A program made the position numbers and the translations under genes. From Candidatus Aminicenantota bacterium (GTDB taxonomy: Bacteria > Acidobacteriota > Aminicenantia > Aminicenantales > Aminicenantaceae), in assembly GCA_030671065.1 (NCBI GenBank), contig DAOVAM010000004.1, forward strand, positions 1-37,263: a stretch of DNA of 37,263 nt. Reading direction: 5' to 3'. Shown piece by piece: positions 1-9,781 of the stretch (the first letter of the stretch is position 1; each line of letters starts with the position of its first letter). The notes under the pieces were generated by a model. That model ran no database searches. It saw nothing but the letters and a program-made list of their open reading frames with translations, and was not told the origin of the DNA.

Positions 1-1
1 T

Positions 2-163
2 GTGAAGTTAGCGAGTGGAGTGGAGATGGTGATGCCCGGGGACAATGTGAACCTGGATATAGAGTTGATAACGGATGTGGCGATGGAGAAAGGATTGAAG
101 TTCGCGATAAGAGAAGGTGGACGAACAGTCGGAGCCGGAACGGTCACCGATATCACGGAGTAA
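2..163 (+). CDS. tuf: Elongation factor Tu, C-terminal fragment (5' end outside window)
   Basis: Frame from nt 2 reads [53 protein letters not shown], the canonical EF-Tu C-terminus; lies directly upstream of rpsJ. Confidence 0.95.
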   Translation: MKLASGVEMVMPGDNVNLDIELITDVAMEKGLKFAIREGGRTVGAGTVTDITE

Positions 164-247
164 CAAAGATATTAAGATAGAATAAGGAGTGAGAGATTAG
201 GATTTGATACGAGGAAATAATTATTAAGAGAACGAGGAACACCAAAA

Positions 248-568
248 ATGGAAAAAATTAGAATCAGGCTCAAATCATTTGATCATCGGCTGCTAGACCA
301 GTCTGTCAAAGACATTGTCATTAAAGCCAAGAGAACAGGTGCCAATATCTCTGGTCCGACACCCTTACCCACCCGTATTCATCGGTTTTGCGTTCTTCGT
401 TCTCCTCATGTGGATAAAAGATCTCGAGAGCATTTTGAGATGAGGATTCATAAGAGGTTGATTGATATAAGCGAATACAACAACGAGACTATTGAGGAGC
501 TTCAGAAACTGGATTTGCCTGCCGGAATTGATGTCGAGATTCAAGCCTTTGGTACAGGAGGAGAATAG
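248..568 (+). CDS. rpsJ: 30S ribosomal protein S10
   Basis: [24 protein letters not shown]...[39 protein letters not shown]; first gene of S10 operon. Confidence 0.98.
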   Translation: MEKIRIRLKSFDHRLLDQSVKDIVIKAKRTGANISGPTPLPTRIHRFCVLRSPHVDKRSREHFEMRIHKRLIDISEYNNETIEELQKLDLPAGIDVEIQAFGTGGE

Positions 569-570
569 GA

Positions 571-1557
571 ATGGTCGAAGGGCTGATCGGAATGAAGATT
601 GGGATGACCCAGACTTTTGATGAAGCTGGAAATGTGATTCCTGTCACTGTGATCAAAGCTGGGCCGTGCACAGTTATCCAGAAAAAGACACAAGATAAGG
701 ATGAGTATTCTGTCATTCAGTTGAGTCTTGTGGAAGAGTCCGGTCAAAAGAAGCCCTCGAAGCCTCTTATCGGCCATTATTCCAAATCTGGGATTCCTCC
801 TGCAAAAATCCTTCGAGAGTTTCTGTTTAGAGAGCACGGAGAAGTCAAGGAGGGTGACCAGTTTTTTGTGGATATATTTCAGGCTGGAGAGAAAGTTCAT
901 GTGATCGGCACGAGCAAAGGAAAAGGTTTTGCCGGCGTGATCAAACGCTGGGGTTTTCATGGAGGCAAAGCCAGTCATGGTTCGATGTTCCATAGAAAGC
1001 CAGGCTCTATAGGAGCTTCTGCCTATCCTTCCCGAGTGGTCAAGGGAAAAAAGCTCCCCGGGCAAATGGGAAACCAGAGAGTGACTGTCAAAAACTTAAT
1101 CGTCATTGAGGCAGATAAGGACAACAATCTTTTGTTGGTTAAAGGAGCTGTTCCCGGTGCCAACGGAGGGTATCTGTTGATCAAAAAAGTGAATTTCCGT
1201 CCTGAAGAACCAGAGCCTGAGCGTACAAAACCAGAAAAGACGCAACCCGAGCCTCCTGCATCTGAGATGCCTAAGCCCGAGAAGGATAAAAAAGAACAGA
1301 AGGAATCTGTAAAGCCGGAGTCCGAGAACGCAGAATCAGGGAAACCTGAGGAAGATAAAACGGAAAAAGGTAAGCCAGAAGAATCGAAACCAGAGAAAGC
1401 GGAGCCTGAACAAGAAAAAGCTGCGCCACCTGAGTCTGATCAGGTCGAGCGAAAATCAGATCAGTCCGAGCCAGAGCAGCCGAAGGATGAATCCTCCGAG
1501 CAGCCTGAAGCTGAATCCACTCCACCGGAGCCGAAGAAACGGAAAAAGAAAGAGTAA
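571..1557 (+). CDS. rplC: 50S ribosomal protein L3 with ~118-aa Glu/Pro/Lys-rich C-terminal extension
   Basis: L3 core ([25 protein letters not shown]...[17 protein letters not shown]...[11 protein letters not shown]) ends near aa 210; remainder is low complexity [16 protein letters not shown]...KKRKKKE. Confidence 0.97.
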   Translation: MVEGLIGMKIGMTQTFDEAGNVIPVTVIKAGPCTVIQKKTQDKDEYSVIQLSLVEESGQKKPSKPLIGHYSKSGIPPAKILREFLFREHGEVKEGDQFFVDIFQAGEKVHVIGTSKGKGFAGVIKRWGFHGGKASHGSMFHRKPGSIGASAYPSRVVKGKKLPGQMGNQRVTVKNLIVIEADKDNNLLLVKGAVPGANGGYLLIKKVNFRPEEPEPERTKPEKTQPEPPASEMPKPEKDKKEQKESVKPESENAESGKPEEDKTEKGKPEESKPEKAEPEQEKAAPPESDQVERKSDQSEPEQPKDESSEQPEAESTPPEPKKRKKKE

Positions 1558-1560
1558 GAT

Positions 1561-2181
1561 ATGAGCAAAGTTCAGGTTTTAGACACAAGCGGAAAGAAAG
1601 TCAGTGAGATGAGTGTTCCGAAAGAGATTTTTGCCTATCCCGTTAAGGAGCATCTTCTGTATGAGGCTGTAGTGAACTACCGCGCGAACCAAAGACGAGG
1701 GACAGCTTCCACCAAAACCAGGAGCGAAGTGAGAGGTGGGGGCCGGAAACCCTGGAGACAGAAAGGAACGGGACGGGCCCGGGCAGGAAGCACTCGTTCT
1801 CCCCTGTGGAGGAGTGGAGGTGTGACCTTTGGTCCGAAACCGAGAAGCTATTATTACAGTCTGCCGAAAAAGGCAAGACGAAATGCATTGAAATCGGCGC
1901 TATCCATGAAATTGGCCGAAAAGCAGTTGCTCATCCTTAAAGCTCTGGAACTCAAGGAGCCAAAAACAAAAGAAGGAGCGAAACTCCTGAAATCTTTGAA
2001 ATTGGATTCCGCATTGATTGTGGACCATCATCAAAATAAAAACTTATTTCTGTCTTTCAGGAATCTTCCAAAAGCCAAGGCCGTGGATTGTAACTCAGTC
2101 AATGTCTATGACGTTTTGAACCACAAATGGCTGGTTTTTACTCAGACGGCATTTGAATCGCTGATGGAGAAATTGAAGTGA
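1561..2181 (+). CDS. rplD: 50S ribosomal protein L4
   Basis: RANQRRGTASTKTRSEVRGGGRKPWRQKGTGRARAGSTRSPLWRSGGVTFGPKPRSY, L4 signature. Confidence 0.97.
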   Translation: MSKVQVLDTSGKKVSEMSVPKEIFAYPVKEHLLYEAVVNYRANQRRGTASTKTRSEVRGGGRKPWRQKGTGRARAGSTRSPLWRSGGVTFGPKPRSYYYSLPKKARRNALKSALSMKLAEKQLLILKALELKEPKTKEGAKLLKSLKLDSALIVDHHQNKNLFLSFRNLPKAKAVDCNSVNVYDVLNHKWLVFTQTAFESLMEKLK

Positions 2182-2474
2182 TGAAAGATCCGTATAAGAT
2201 AATTTTGAAGCCAGTCATCACTGAAAAGAGTACGATGCTCAAGGAGATGAACAGAGAAGTCTGTTTTGAAGTCGATCCCAGAGCGAATAAGAGTGAAATA
2301 AAGAAAGCCGCTGAAAAGCTCTTCAATGTGAAAGTGGAGAGTGTCAGGATCATGAACAAGAGAGGAAAAAAGAGAAGAGTGGGCCGAAACGAGGGAAGAA
2401 AAAAAGATTGGAAGAAAGCGTACTTGAAGCTCAAAGAAGGCGAAAAAATGATTGAATACTTCGAGGCTGTCTAA
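2181..2474 (+). CDS. rplW: 50S ribosomal protein L23
   Basis: [20 protein letters not shown]...[36 protein letters not shown] overlaps rplD TGA. Confidence 0.96.
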   Translation: MKDPYKIILKPVITEKSTMLKEMNREVCFEVDPRANKSEIKKAAEKLFNVKVESVRIMNKRGKKRRVGRNEGRKKDWKKAYLKLKEGEKMIEYFEAV

Positions 2475-2475
2475 A

Positions 2476-3303
2476 ATGGGAATAAAAACATACAGACCGA
2501 GAACGTCGAGCATGCGGCAGAAAACGGGGCTCACTTTTGAAGAACTGACAACAAACCGCCCCCATAAGCCTCTTCTTCAACCTCTTCCCAAATCAGGAGG
2601 GCGCAACTCTCGAGGACACATTTCCATTCGTCATCGTGGAGGAGGGCATAAACGCCAGTATCGCATTATTGATTTTAAAAGGGATAAGCTTGAAATTCCA
2701 GGAGTCGTGGAAACCATTGAGTATGATCCGAATCGCTCAGCATTCATATCTCTGATAAAGTACAAAGATGGTGAAAAACGATATATTTTGGCTCCTATGA
2801 ATTTAAAAGTCGGCCAAGCTTTGGTCTCTTCAGATAAACAGGTGGACATATTGCCAGGAAACTCCATGCTTCTGAGGAGTATTCCCCTTGGTACGATCAT
2901 TCACAACATCGAATTGAAGATAAACAAGGGTGGACAACTGGTCAGGTCTGCCGGGACTGGAGCTCAAGTTCTGGCCAAAGAAGGAGACTATGCGCAGATC
3001 CGCATGCCGTCCTCTGAGATCAGGAAAGTTCATCTGGATTGCCGTGCCACGATCGGTCAAATTGGAAACGCGGATTATGCGAATATTTCCGTTGGAAAAG
3101 CAGGACGAAACCGATGGAAAGGAAGACGGCCTCATGTGCGAGGGACAGCAATGAATCCCGTAGATCATCCTCATGGAGGAGGAGAAGGGAAGGCCAAGGG
3201 AGGCCGAAATCCTGTGAGTCCCACTGGAATACCCACAAAGGGATACAAGACGAGAAGAAACAAGAGAACACAGTCCTTTATCGTCAGAAGAAGGAGTAAG
3301 TAA
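2476..3303 (+). CDS. rplB: 50S ribosomal protein L2
   Basis: [18 protein letters not shown]...; start refined to 2476 (8 codons downstream of ORF-track start). Confidence 0.97.
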   Translation: MGIKTYRPRTSSMRQKTGLTFEELTTNRPHKPLLQPLPKSGGRNSRGHISIRHRGGGHKRQYRIIDFKRDKLEIPGVVETIEYDPNRSAFISLIKYKDGEKRYILAPMNLKVGQALVSSDKQVDILPGNSMLLRSIPLGTIIHNIELKINKGGQLVRSAGTGAQVLAKEGDYAQIRMPSSEIRKVHLDCRATIGQIGNADYANISVGKAGRNRWKGRRPHVRGTAMNPVDHPHGGGEGKAKGGRNPVSPTGIPTKGYKTRRNKRTQSFIVRRRSK

Positions 3304-3305
3304 TC

Positions 3306-3596
3306 ATGAGTAGATCTTTAAAAAAGGGGCCATATTTGGATGAGAAGCTCATGAAAAAGATCGCCGTTTTAGAAACCAAGGGCCAGAAAAGAAAAGTCAT
3401 AAGGACATGGGCGAGGCGGTCTACGATTACTCCAGAGATGGTAGGCCTGACGATTGCCGTCCATAACGGAAGAAAATTCATTCCAATTTTCATCAGCGAA
3501 AATATGGTTGGACATAAATTGGGAGAGTTTTCCCCCACCAGGACTTTTAAAGGTCATACATCAAAAACCGCAAGAACGATCAGGATGAAGAAGTAA
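3306..3596 (+). CDS. rpsS: 30S ribosomal protein S19
   Basis: [19 protein letters not shown]...[33 protein letters not shown]. Confidence 0.98.
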   Translation: MSRSLKKGPYLDEKLMKKIAVLETKGQKRKVIRTWARRSTITPEMVGLTIAVHNGRKFIPIFISENMVGHKLGEFSPTRTFKGHTSKTARTIRMKK

Positions 3597-3597
3597 A

Positions 3598-3960
3598 ATG
3601 AAGGAAGACGCCACTGTTTCGCAGGCTGTGGGAAAATATGTAAATATCGCTCCACAGAAATGCCAGTTAGTAACTGATTTGATTAGAGATAGATACGTAG
3701 GAGAGGCCTTGACGATTCTTCGTTTTTCTAAAAAGAAAAAAGCCAGTTCTATAGTTGAGAAAGTTCTTCGCTCAGCTATTGCGAATGCCCAGCAGAAGCT
3801 TCCGGACATCGATGTGGATAATCTGTATATATCCAGAATATTCGTCAATCACGGCCCTCAAATGAAGAGGTGGAAAGCTGCTCCTATGGGAAGAGCCGCT
3901 CGGATTTTAAAAAGAAAAAGCCATGTCCATGTGTATCTAGAAGACAGGAAAGGGAGATAA
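3598..3960 (+). CDS. rplV: 50S ribosomal protein L22
   Basis: KYVNIAPQKCQLVTDLIR...NHGPQMKRWKAAPMGRAARILKRKSHVHVYLEDR. Confidence 0.96.
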   Translation: MKEDATVSQAVGKYVNIAPQKCQLVTDLIRDRYVGEALTILRFSKKKKASSIVEKVLRSAIANAQQKLPDIDVDNLYISRIFVNHGPQMKRWKAAPMGRAARILKRKSHVHVYLEDRKGR

Positions 3961-3963
3961 AAA

Positions 3964-4632
3964 GTGGGACAGAAGACACATCCTTTTGGATTCCGGTTAG
4001 GATTCAACAAACAATGGAGTTCCCGTTGGTTTTCAAAAGGGCAAGAGTACAGTCAGTTCGTTCATGAGGACCTTGGAATGAAAAAACTCGTCAAGGAACG
4101 GTATTATCATGCGGGAATTGCGGAGATCGGTGTGGAGCGTGTGGGACCCAAAGTTCGAGTTATCATTCACACGGCACGGCCAGGTATAGTCATCGGTCGA
4201 GGCGGGAAGGAAATCGAAAATCTGAAATCTCTCCTTCAGGAAATAGTGAAAAAAGAAGTGTACATTGATATCAGAGAGGTCGATAAACCCGAGCTCAATG
4301 CCTTATTAGTCGGTGAAGGAATTGCCGTCCAACTGGAAAAGAGGATCGCGTATCGTCGGGCCATGAGGAGAGCTGTGGATATGGCACTGAAGATGGGAGC
4401 GAAGGGGATTAAAGTGATGTGTTCGGGCAGATTGGGAGGAAATGAGATCGCTCGTTCTGAATGGTATCTCAAGGGACAATTGCCACTTCAGACGCTGAGA
4501 GCGGATATTGATTATGGCTTCACAGAGGCGTTCACGACGTATGGACAGATCGGCATAAAAGTCTGGATTTACAGGACAGATGTGGAAAAACCAAAGATGT
4601 CCTCTCAAACGACTGAGGTAGAGGAGATTTAA
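3964..4632 (+). CDS. rpsC: 30S ribosomal protein S3 (GTG start)
   Basis: [23 protein letters not shown]...[15 protein letters not shown] motif. Confidence 0.97.
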   Translation: MGQKTHPFGFRLGFNKQWSSRWFSKGQEYSQFVHEDLGMKKLVKERYYHAGIAEIGVERVGPKVRVIIHTARPGIVIGRGGKEIENLKSLLQEIVKKEVYIDIREVDKPELNALLVGEGIAVQLEKRIAYRRAMRRAVDMALKMGAKGIKVMCSGRLGGNEIARSEWYLKGQLPLQTLRADIDYGFTEAFTTYGQIGIKVWIYRTDVEKPKMSSQTTEVEEI

Positions 4633-4634
4633 TC

Positions 4635-5057
4635 ATGTTGATGCCCAAAAAGGTCAAATACAGAAAGCAACAAAGGGGACGGATGAGAGGATCGCCCCAG
4701 AAAGGGGCTTCTCTTGAGTTTGGAGAGTATGGTTTGCAGGCTTTAGAGCCGGTCTGGCTGACTGCCCGCCAGATTGAAGCGGGCCGAATTGCCATCACCC
4801 GGCATGTCAAAAGGAGAGGAAAACTCTGGATCAGGACTTTTCCGTGGAAGCCTGTCACGAAAAAGCCCACAGAAGTGAGAATGGGAAAAGGAAAAGGAGA
4901 CCCTGAATTTTGGGTGGATGTGATTAAGCCAGGAAAAATACTGTATGAGATAGAGGGAATACCGGAAAGCATCGCCCGGGAGGCAATGAGGCTGGCAGCC
5001 CACAAACTCCCACTGAGAACGAGATTTATTTCGAGGGATAGCAGGGAATTGAGATGA
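4635..5057 (+). CDS. rplP: 50S ribosomal protein L16
   Basis: [17 protein letters not shown]...[41 protein letters not shown]; start could be 4641. Confidence 0.97.
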   Translation: MLMPKKVKYRKQQRGRMRGSPQKGASLEFGEYGLQALEPVWLTARQIEAGRIAITRHVKRRGKLWIRTFPWKPVTKKPTEVRMGKGKGDPEFWVDVIKPGKILYEIEGIPESIAREAMRLAAHKLPLRTRFISRDSRELR

Positions 5058-5251
5058 AAGCAAGAGAATTAAGAGATTTATCTGAAGAGGAATTGAGAAC
5101 CAAGGAAGAGGAAGTCAAAGATCAGCTGTTCAAGTTGAAATTTCAACATGCCTTGGGCCAGTTGGAAAACGCAATGAAACTTAAAAATCTCAAAAGGGAT
5201 ATTGCCAAGATAAAAACCATTTTAAGAGAAAAAAGTGAAGGGAAGAAATAG
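5054..5251 (+). CDS. rpmC: 50S ribosomal protein L29
   Basis: [39 protein letters not shown]. Confidence 0.95.
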   Translation: MKARELRDLSEEELRTKEEEVKDQLFKLKFQHALGQLENAMKLKNLKRDIAKIKTILREKSEGKK

Positions 5252-5254
5252 AGG

Positions 5255-5551
5255 ATGGAAAAGAATCAGGTCAAGAAAACCACAAAGATTGGCGTTGTTG
5301 TCAACACTAAGGCAAAAAAGACCGCCACAGTTCTTGTCGAACGTCCAGTAAGACATCCTTTGTACAAAAAGATCATTAAAAGGAAGAAAAAATTTCTCGT
5401 TCATGATGAGTACGAAAAGTGTAAGGTTGGGGACACTGTTAAAATCATTGAAACGAAGCCTTTGAGCAAAAGGAAAAGATGGCGGATTCAGGAAATAGTT
5501 GGGTTGTCCCCCAGTGATGCAGAAAAAGAGATTGAGGACAAGAAAGAATGA
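5255..5551 (+). CDS. rpsQ: 30S ribosomal protein S17
   Basis: [42 protein letters not shown]. Confidence 0.96.
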   Translation: MEKNQVKKTTKIGVVVNTKAKKTATVLVERPVRHPLYKKIIKRKKKFLVHDEYEKCKVGDTVKIIETKPLSKRKRWRIQEIVGLSPSDAEKEIEDKKE

Positions 5552-5916
5552 TCCAAACAGAGACTGTGCTGAGAGTGGCTGATAATTCCGGTGCACGGCG
5601 GATATTGTGTATCACTCCTCTGGGAGGAGGGGTTGGAAAAAACGCCTCCATCGGAGATATCATTTCCGCAACAGTCAAAGAAGCTGAGCCGGAAAGTAAG
5701 ATCGCTAAGGGAAAAGTTGTGCGAGCTGTCATTGTTCGAACACGGAAGGAAGTTCGACGCAGAGATGGTTCTTATATTCGTTTTGATGATAATGCGGCAG
5801 TGATCATTGACCGTCAGGGAGAGCCGATCGGAACCCGTGTTTTTGGCCCGGTTGGAAGAGAGTTGAGAGAAAAAAAGTTTATGAAGATTATTTCTCTTGC
5901 CCCGGAGGTCCTTTAA
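5548..5916 (+). CDS. rplN: 50S ribosomal protein L14
   Basis: [27 protein letters not shown]...[24 protein letters not shown]. Confidence 0.98.
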   Translation: MIQTETVLRVADNSGARRILCITPLGGGVGKNASIGDIISATVKEAEPESKIAKGKVVRAVIVRTRKEVRRRDGSYIRFDDNAAVIIDRQGEPIGTRVFGPVGRELREKKFMKIISLAPEVL

Positions 5917-6245
5917 TGAACACGATCAGTTTAAAGAAAAATGATGTCGTTGTCGTGATAAATGGGCGAGACAGAGGAAAAACAGGCAAAGTATTAAAAG
6001 TCATTCCGGAAAAAAATAGAGTTGTGGTGGAGAAGGTGAATTTCGTGAAGGAGTTCATGCGTCCTGATCAAAGCAAGAACATCAAGGGAGGAATCATGGA
6101 GAGGGAAGCTCCCATCCATGTGTCTAACTTGATGCCTTTTTGCTCTGAATGTGGCCAAGGAGTGAGAATACGAAAGAAAACATTGAAAGATGGGAGCAAA
6201 ATCAGAGTCTGCAGCAAATGCGAAAATAACTTAGAGAAGCAATAA
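5916..6245 (+). CDS. rplX: 50S ribosomal protein L24 with C-terminal Cys4 zinc ribbon
   Basis: [35 protein letters not shown]...[27 protein letters not shown]. Confidence 0.96.
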   Translation: MNTISLKKNDVVVVINGRDRGKTGKVLKVIPEKNRVVVEKVNFVKEFMRPDQSKNIKGGIMEREAPIHVSNLMPFCSECGQGVRIRKKTLKDGSKIRVCSKCENNLEKQ

Positions 6246-6258
6246 TGAGGAAAGAGAG

Positions 6259-6810
6259 ATGAGTCGTCTTATTGATAAGTATAAAAAAGAGATTATTCCA
6301 GAGCTTCAGAAGGAATTTTCTTTTAAGAATAAAATGGCTGTGCCCAGACTTGAAAAGGTCGTGATCAACATCGGTGTGGGTGATGCCATCCAGAATATAA
6401 AAGTCTTGGACACTGCAAAAAAAGAATTGAGCCTCATCACCGGTCAGTGGGCTGCAACTGGCAGAGCGAAAAAATCAATTTCGTCGTTTAAGCTTCGCAA
6501 AGGGCATGCCATTGCATGTTATGTGACCTTGCGAGGGAAGAGGATGTATGAGTTTTTTGATCGTTTGGTCAATATCGTCCTCCCTCGAGTGCGAGACTTC
6601 AGGGGTGTTTCCCCAAGATCCTTTGATGGACGTGGAAACTATACTTTGGGAATGAGAGATCAACTGGTTTTCCCGGAGATCGATTATACAAAAGTGGAAA
6701 GACAGCGGGGGATGAATATCACGATCGTCACTTCCGCGAAAACCGATAAAGAGGGCCAAGCCCTTCTCAAAAGACTAGGGATGCCTTTTGGAGAGGTGTT
6801 GGAACAATGA
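6259..6810 (+). CDS. rplE: 50S ribosomal protein L5
   Basis: [21 protein letters not shown]...[47 protein letters not shown]. Confidence 0.97.
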   Translation: MSRLIDKYKKEIIPELQKEFSFKNKMAVPRLEKVVINIGVGDAIQNIKVLDTAKKELSLITGQWAATGRAKKSISSFKLRKGHAIACYVTLRGKRMYEFFDRLVNIVLPRVRDFRGVSPRSFDGRGNYTLGMRDQLVFPEIDYTKVERQRGMNITIVTSAKTDKEGQALLKRLGMPFGEVLEQ

Positions 6811-6992
6811 GTAGAAAATCGTCCATGGCAAAATACTTGAGAGAACCGAAATATAAAATAAGGAAGAAAAGGCGGTGCCGGATATGCGGGCGTTCGAAAG
6901 GGTATTACCGGAAGTTTGACATGTGTCGGTTATGCTTCCGGGAGCTCGCGTTAAAAGGCGAAATACCTGGAATTACAAAAGCCTCTTGGTAA
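6807..6992 (+). CDS. rpsZ: 30S ribosomal protein S14, zinc-binding type Z
   Basis: 61 aa, [38 protein letters not shown] (CxxC...CxxC). Confidence 0.96.
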   Translation: MSRKSSMAKYLREPKYKIRKKRRCRICGRSKGYYRKFDMCRLCFRELALKGEIPGITKASW

Positions 6993-7013
6993 TATTTTGG
7001 AAAGGATGAAATC

Positions 7014-7412
7014 ATGAGTTTAACCGATCCTATAGCAGATATGTTAACGCGGATAAGAAATTCTGCAAATATCAACAAGAAGGATGTGAGCATTCCCTCT
7101 TCACGCATGAAGGTCGAAATTGCTAAAGTCTTGAAAGATGAGGGATATATCAAGAATTATAGGATGATTGGAGATAAAAAACAGGGAATTTTGAACATCA
7201 CTCTCAAGTACACGGATGACCGACAGAGCGTTATAACAGGACTCCGGAGGGCCAGTCGGCCGGGTTGTCGAATTTACTGCAAAGCAGACTCTATACCCAA
7301 GGTTCTCGGTGGAATGGGAATCGTGATCTTGTCGTCATCTAATGGAATCGCCACTGGGAAAAAATGTGAAGAGCTTGGTGTCGGAGGAGAGGTCTTGTGT
7401 TTTATTTGGTAA
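7014..7412 (+). CDS. rpsH: 30S ribosomal protein S8
   Basis: MSLTDPIADMLTRIRNS...LSSSNGIATGKKCEELGVGGEVLCFIW. Confidence 0.97.
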   Translation: MSLTDPIADMLTRIRNSANINKKDVSIPSSRMKVEIAKVLKDEGYIKNYRMIGDKKQGILNITLKYTDDRQSVITGLRRASRPGCRIYCKADSIPKVLGGMGIVILSSSNGIATGKKCEELGVGGEVLCFIW

Positions 7413-7436
7413 ATCAAATGAAGAGGGAATTTTAAG

Positions 7437-7982
7437 ATGTCTCGTATCGGAAAACAGCCTGTAATCCTAGCAGATGGAGTGAAGGTGAATATTTTGCCGG
7501 GAAAGCTCGAATTTGAGGGGCCTCAAGGAAAGCTATCGTCTCCTTTGCTTTCCGGGATCAAGACTGAGCTGAAGGATAACCAGCTCATCCTGACCAGATC
7601 GGATGATTCCAAAGAGCAGAAATCCTTTCACGGTTTATGCCGGAGTTTAGCGTTCAATGCGGCTGTTGGTGTATCAACAGGATTTTCCAAGCAGCTGGAA
7701 ATTGTGGGAGTCGGGTATCGAGCCAAGCTGGACAAAGGCAAATTGGAGTTGAGCCTGGGTTATTCCAAAACAATCGTGTATGAAATACCTAAGGATGTTG
7801 AGGTCATTCTGGAAAAGCCTACTTTGATCACAGTTAAAGGTATAGATAAACAGCGGGTTGGTCAAATCTCGGAGGAGATTCGAAGTTTTCGCAAACCGGA
7901 TCCCTATAAACTGAAGGGAATTCGCTATGTCGGTGAGCGCTTGATCAAAAAAGAACGTAAGGCGGTGGTTGTAGGTGTATAA
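7437..7982 (+). CDS. rplF: 50S ribosomal protein L6
   Basis: MSRIGKQPVILADGVKVNI...RKPDPYKLKGIRYVGERLIKKERKAVVVGV. Confidence 0.96.
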   Translation: MSRIGKQPVILADGVKVNILPGKLEFEGPQGKLSSPLLSGIKTELKDNQLILTRSDDSKEQKSFHGLCRSLAFNAAVGVSTGFSKQLEIVGVGYRAKLDKGKLELSLGYSKTIVYEIPKDVEVILEKPTLITVKGIDKQRVGQISEEIRSFRKPDPYKLKGIRYVGERLIKKERKAVVVGV

Positions 7983-8349
7983 AGACAAGGTCGTGTTAAA
8001 GAAAAGTGCGAAAGGACGCATCAGGAAGAGAATTCGGAAGAAGATCCAAGGAACTTCTGCGAGACCCCGAGTTCATGTATTCAAGAGTAACCGCTATGTG
8101 TACGCACAGGTCATAAATGACGATGATGGTCGTATTTTAGCTGCGGCCTCGACTTTGGAAAAAGAATTTAAACAGAAAAATAAAAATACGAAGAATGTTG
8201 AAGCCTGTCAGCTCTTGGGTGAGATGCTGGCTAAGAGGCTGAAGACGAAGAAGGTTGGAAGTGTAATCTTTGATAGAGGAATCTACCCTTACCATGGCCG
8301 TATCAAAGCGTTGGCTGAAGCCATGAGGAAAGGAGGCCTCACTTTTTAA
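7975..8349 (+). CDS. rplR: 50S ribosomal protein L18 (GTG start overlapping rplF)
   Basis: RKRIRKKIQGTSARPRVHVFKSNRYVYAQVINDDDGRILAAAST...FDRGIYPYHGRIKALAEAMRKGGLTF. Confidence 0.96.
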   Translation: MYKDKVVLKKSAKGRIRKRIRKKIQGTSARPRVHVFKSNRYVYAQVINDDDGRILAAASTLEKEFKQKNKNTKNVEACQLLGEMLAKRLKTKKVGSVIFDRGIYPYHGRIKALAEAMRKGGLTF

Positions 8350-8373
8350 GAGGCAAACCAAGGAGGAAGAGGA

Positions 8374-9078
8374 GTGGCTGAAGAGGAAAAAACAGAAGAA
8401 TTAAAAAAAGAACCTACAAAAGAAGGGACTGAGGAAGAACTCCAGGGAGAAAGTGCCCTGGAAGACGCAGAAAAAGAAGAGGAAGCGGAGAAGAAAGAGA
8501 TGGCAGAAGAAAAAAAGGACGAAGAAAAAAAAGAGTTAAAAGAGGAAGTAAAAGAGGAAGTAAAAGAGGAAGTAAAAGAGAAAGAGGAAGAAGAGGAAGA
8601 AATCGAACTTAAAGACCAGGTGATTTCTATCCGTCGAGTCACCAAGGTTGTCAAGGGCGGAAAGAATCTCAGTTTCTCGGCATTGGCAGCGGTTGGAAAC
8701 AAAAATGGTATCGTTGGAATCGGAAAAGGAAAAGCCCGGGAAGTTCCGATGGCTATTGCCAAAGCCGTGGAAGATGCCAAAAAGAAAGTCGTCAAGGTGC
8801 CTCTTGCAGATACGACAATTCCACATTTTATTAGAGGAGAAGCCGGAGGAGGTGTAGTCATTCTGCGGCCAGCATCAAAAGGAACAGGCGTCATTGCTGG
8901 TGGAGCTGTGAGAACCATCATGGAGTTGGCTGGTATTAAGGATATTTTGACAAAATCCATTCGAAGCAATAATCCGATGAGTGTGGCTCATGCCACGATG
9001 AATGCATTACAGAGATTAAAAGACCCGGAAACGGTTTCAAAATATAGAGGAAAAACAAAGGACGGAATATGGCAGTGA
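8374..9078 (+). CDS. rpsE: 30S ribosomal protein S5 with ~75-aa Glu/Lys-rich N-terminal extension (GTG start)
   Basis: S5 core from ~[56 protein letters not shown]-terminal EEK-rich region; aaggagg ribosome-binding site upstream of GTG. Confidence 0.95.
   Translation: MAEEEKTEELKKEPTKEGTEEELQGESALEDAEKEEEAEKKEMAEEKKDEEKKELKEEVKEEVKEEVKEKEEEEEEIELKDQVISIRRVTKVVKGGKNLSFSALAAVGNKNGIVGIGKGKAREVPMAIAKAVEDAKKKVVKVPLADTTIPHFIRGEAGGGVVILRPASKGTGVIAGGAVRTIMELAGIKDILTKSIRSNNPMSVAHATMNALQRLKDPETVSKYRGKTKDGIWQ
8542..8577 (+). repeat. Three perfect tandem copies of 12-mer GAGGAAGTAAAA inside rpsE extension
   Basis: Direct reading: gaggaagtaaaa gaggaagtaaaa gaggaagtaaaa gag, encoding [13 protein letters not shown]. 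Confidence 0.97.
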
Positions 9079-9338
9079 AAAAAGCTCAAGAGGGAAAAGC
9101 TCAGGCAGAAGTGAGTCAAAAACCGAAATCTGCGAAAGTCGAGCCTGAAGAGAAATTACTCAAGGTGAAACTGGTCCGCAGTATTGTCGGGCGTCCACGG
9201 AAACAGCGGGAAGTCGTGAAAGGACTTGGATTACGGAAAATGAGTTCAGAAGTTATACGCAGGGATTGTCCCGAGATCTGGGGGATGATCAATAAAGTGT
9301 CACACTTAGTCAAGGTGGAAGTGATAGAGAAACAATGA
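9069..9338 (+). CDS. rpmD: 50S ribosomal protein L30 with ~28-aa Lys/Ala/Glu-rich N-terminal extension
   Basis: Core [33 protein letters not shown]. Confidence 0.92.
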   Translation: MAVKKAQEGKAQAEVSQKPKSAKVEPEEKLLKVKLVRSIVGRPRKQREVVKGLGLRKMSSEVIRRDCPEIWGMINKVSHLVKVEVIEKQ

Positions 9339-9781
9339 AGTTAAGCAATCTTCATCCAGCGAAAGGCTCTAAAAAGACCAGGAAGCGAGTAGGGCGTGGC
9401 CCAGGCTCTGGATTCGGCAAGACATCCGGTCGCGGTTCAAAGGGACAGAAGTCCGGCTCTGGATTCTCACGCAAGCGTGGATTTGAAGGCGGACAGATGC
9501 CCCTTCATAGGAGGATTCCTAAGCGAGGCTTCACGAACATTTTCAAAAAGGAATACAGCGAAGTCAACCTGGAAAGATTAGAAAAAATAAAAAAGCAAGA
9601 GATTAAACTCAAGGATTTGAAGACTGCAGGTATCATTAAGAAAGAATCGGAAATCATAAAGGTATTGGGAAGAGGGGATGTTTCCTCATCCAAGACCATA
9701 CATGCTCATAAATTTTCTCGCTCGGCTTTGAAAAAGATTGAAAAAGCGGGAGGAAAGGCAATCCTTATTGGAAGTGAATGA
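9335..9781 (+). CDS. rplO: 50S ribosomal protein L15
   Basis: [66 protein letters not shown]. Confidence 0.98.
   Translation: MKLSNLHPAKGSKKTRKRVGRGPGSGFGKTSGRGSKGQKSGSGFSRKRGFEGGQMPLHRRIPKRGFTNIFKKEYSEVNLERLEKIKKQEIKLKDLKTAGIIKKESEIIKVLGRGDVSSSKTIHAHKFSRSALKKIEKAGGKAILIGSE

Noticed and set aside
541-1065. 174-aa minus-strand ORF antisense to rplC
   Set aside because: Antisense shadow of a conserved gene; no recognisable domain. The same applies to the other minus-strand ORFs within 489-15704.
5916-6992. Unusual zinc ribbons in L24, S14 (and L36, S4, Adk LID)
   Set aside because: Cys-containing C+ forms of these proteins are well known in bacteria
8542-8577. CRISPR-like or regulatory repeat
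   Set aside because: 12-bp units without spacers and in coding frame; coding microsatellite instead
8346-8969. 207-aa Ser-rich minus-strand ORF
   Set aside because: Serine richness is the direct antisense image of the GAA/GAG/AAA-rich rpsE extension
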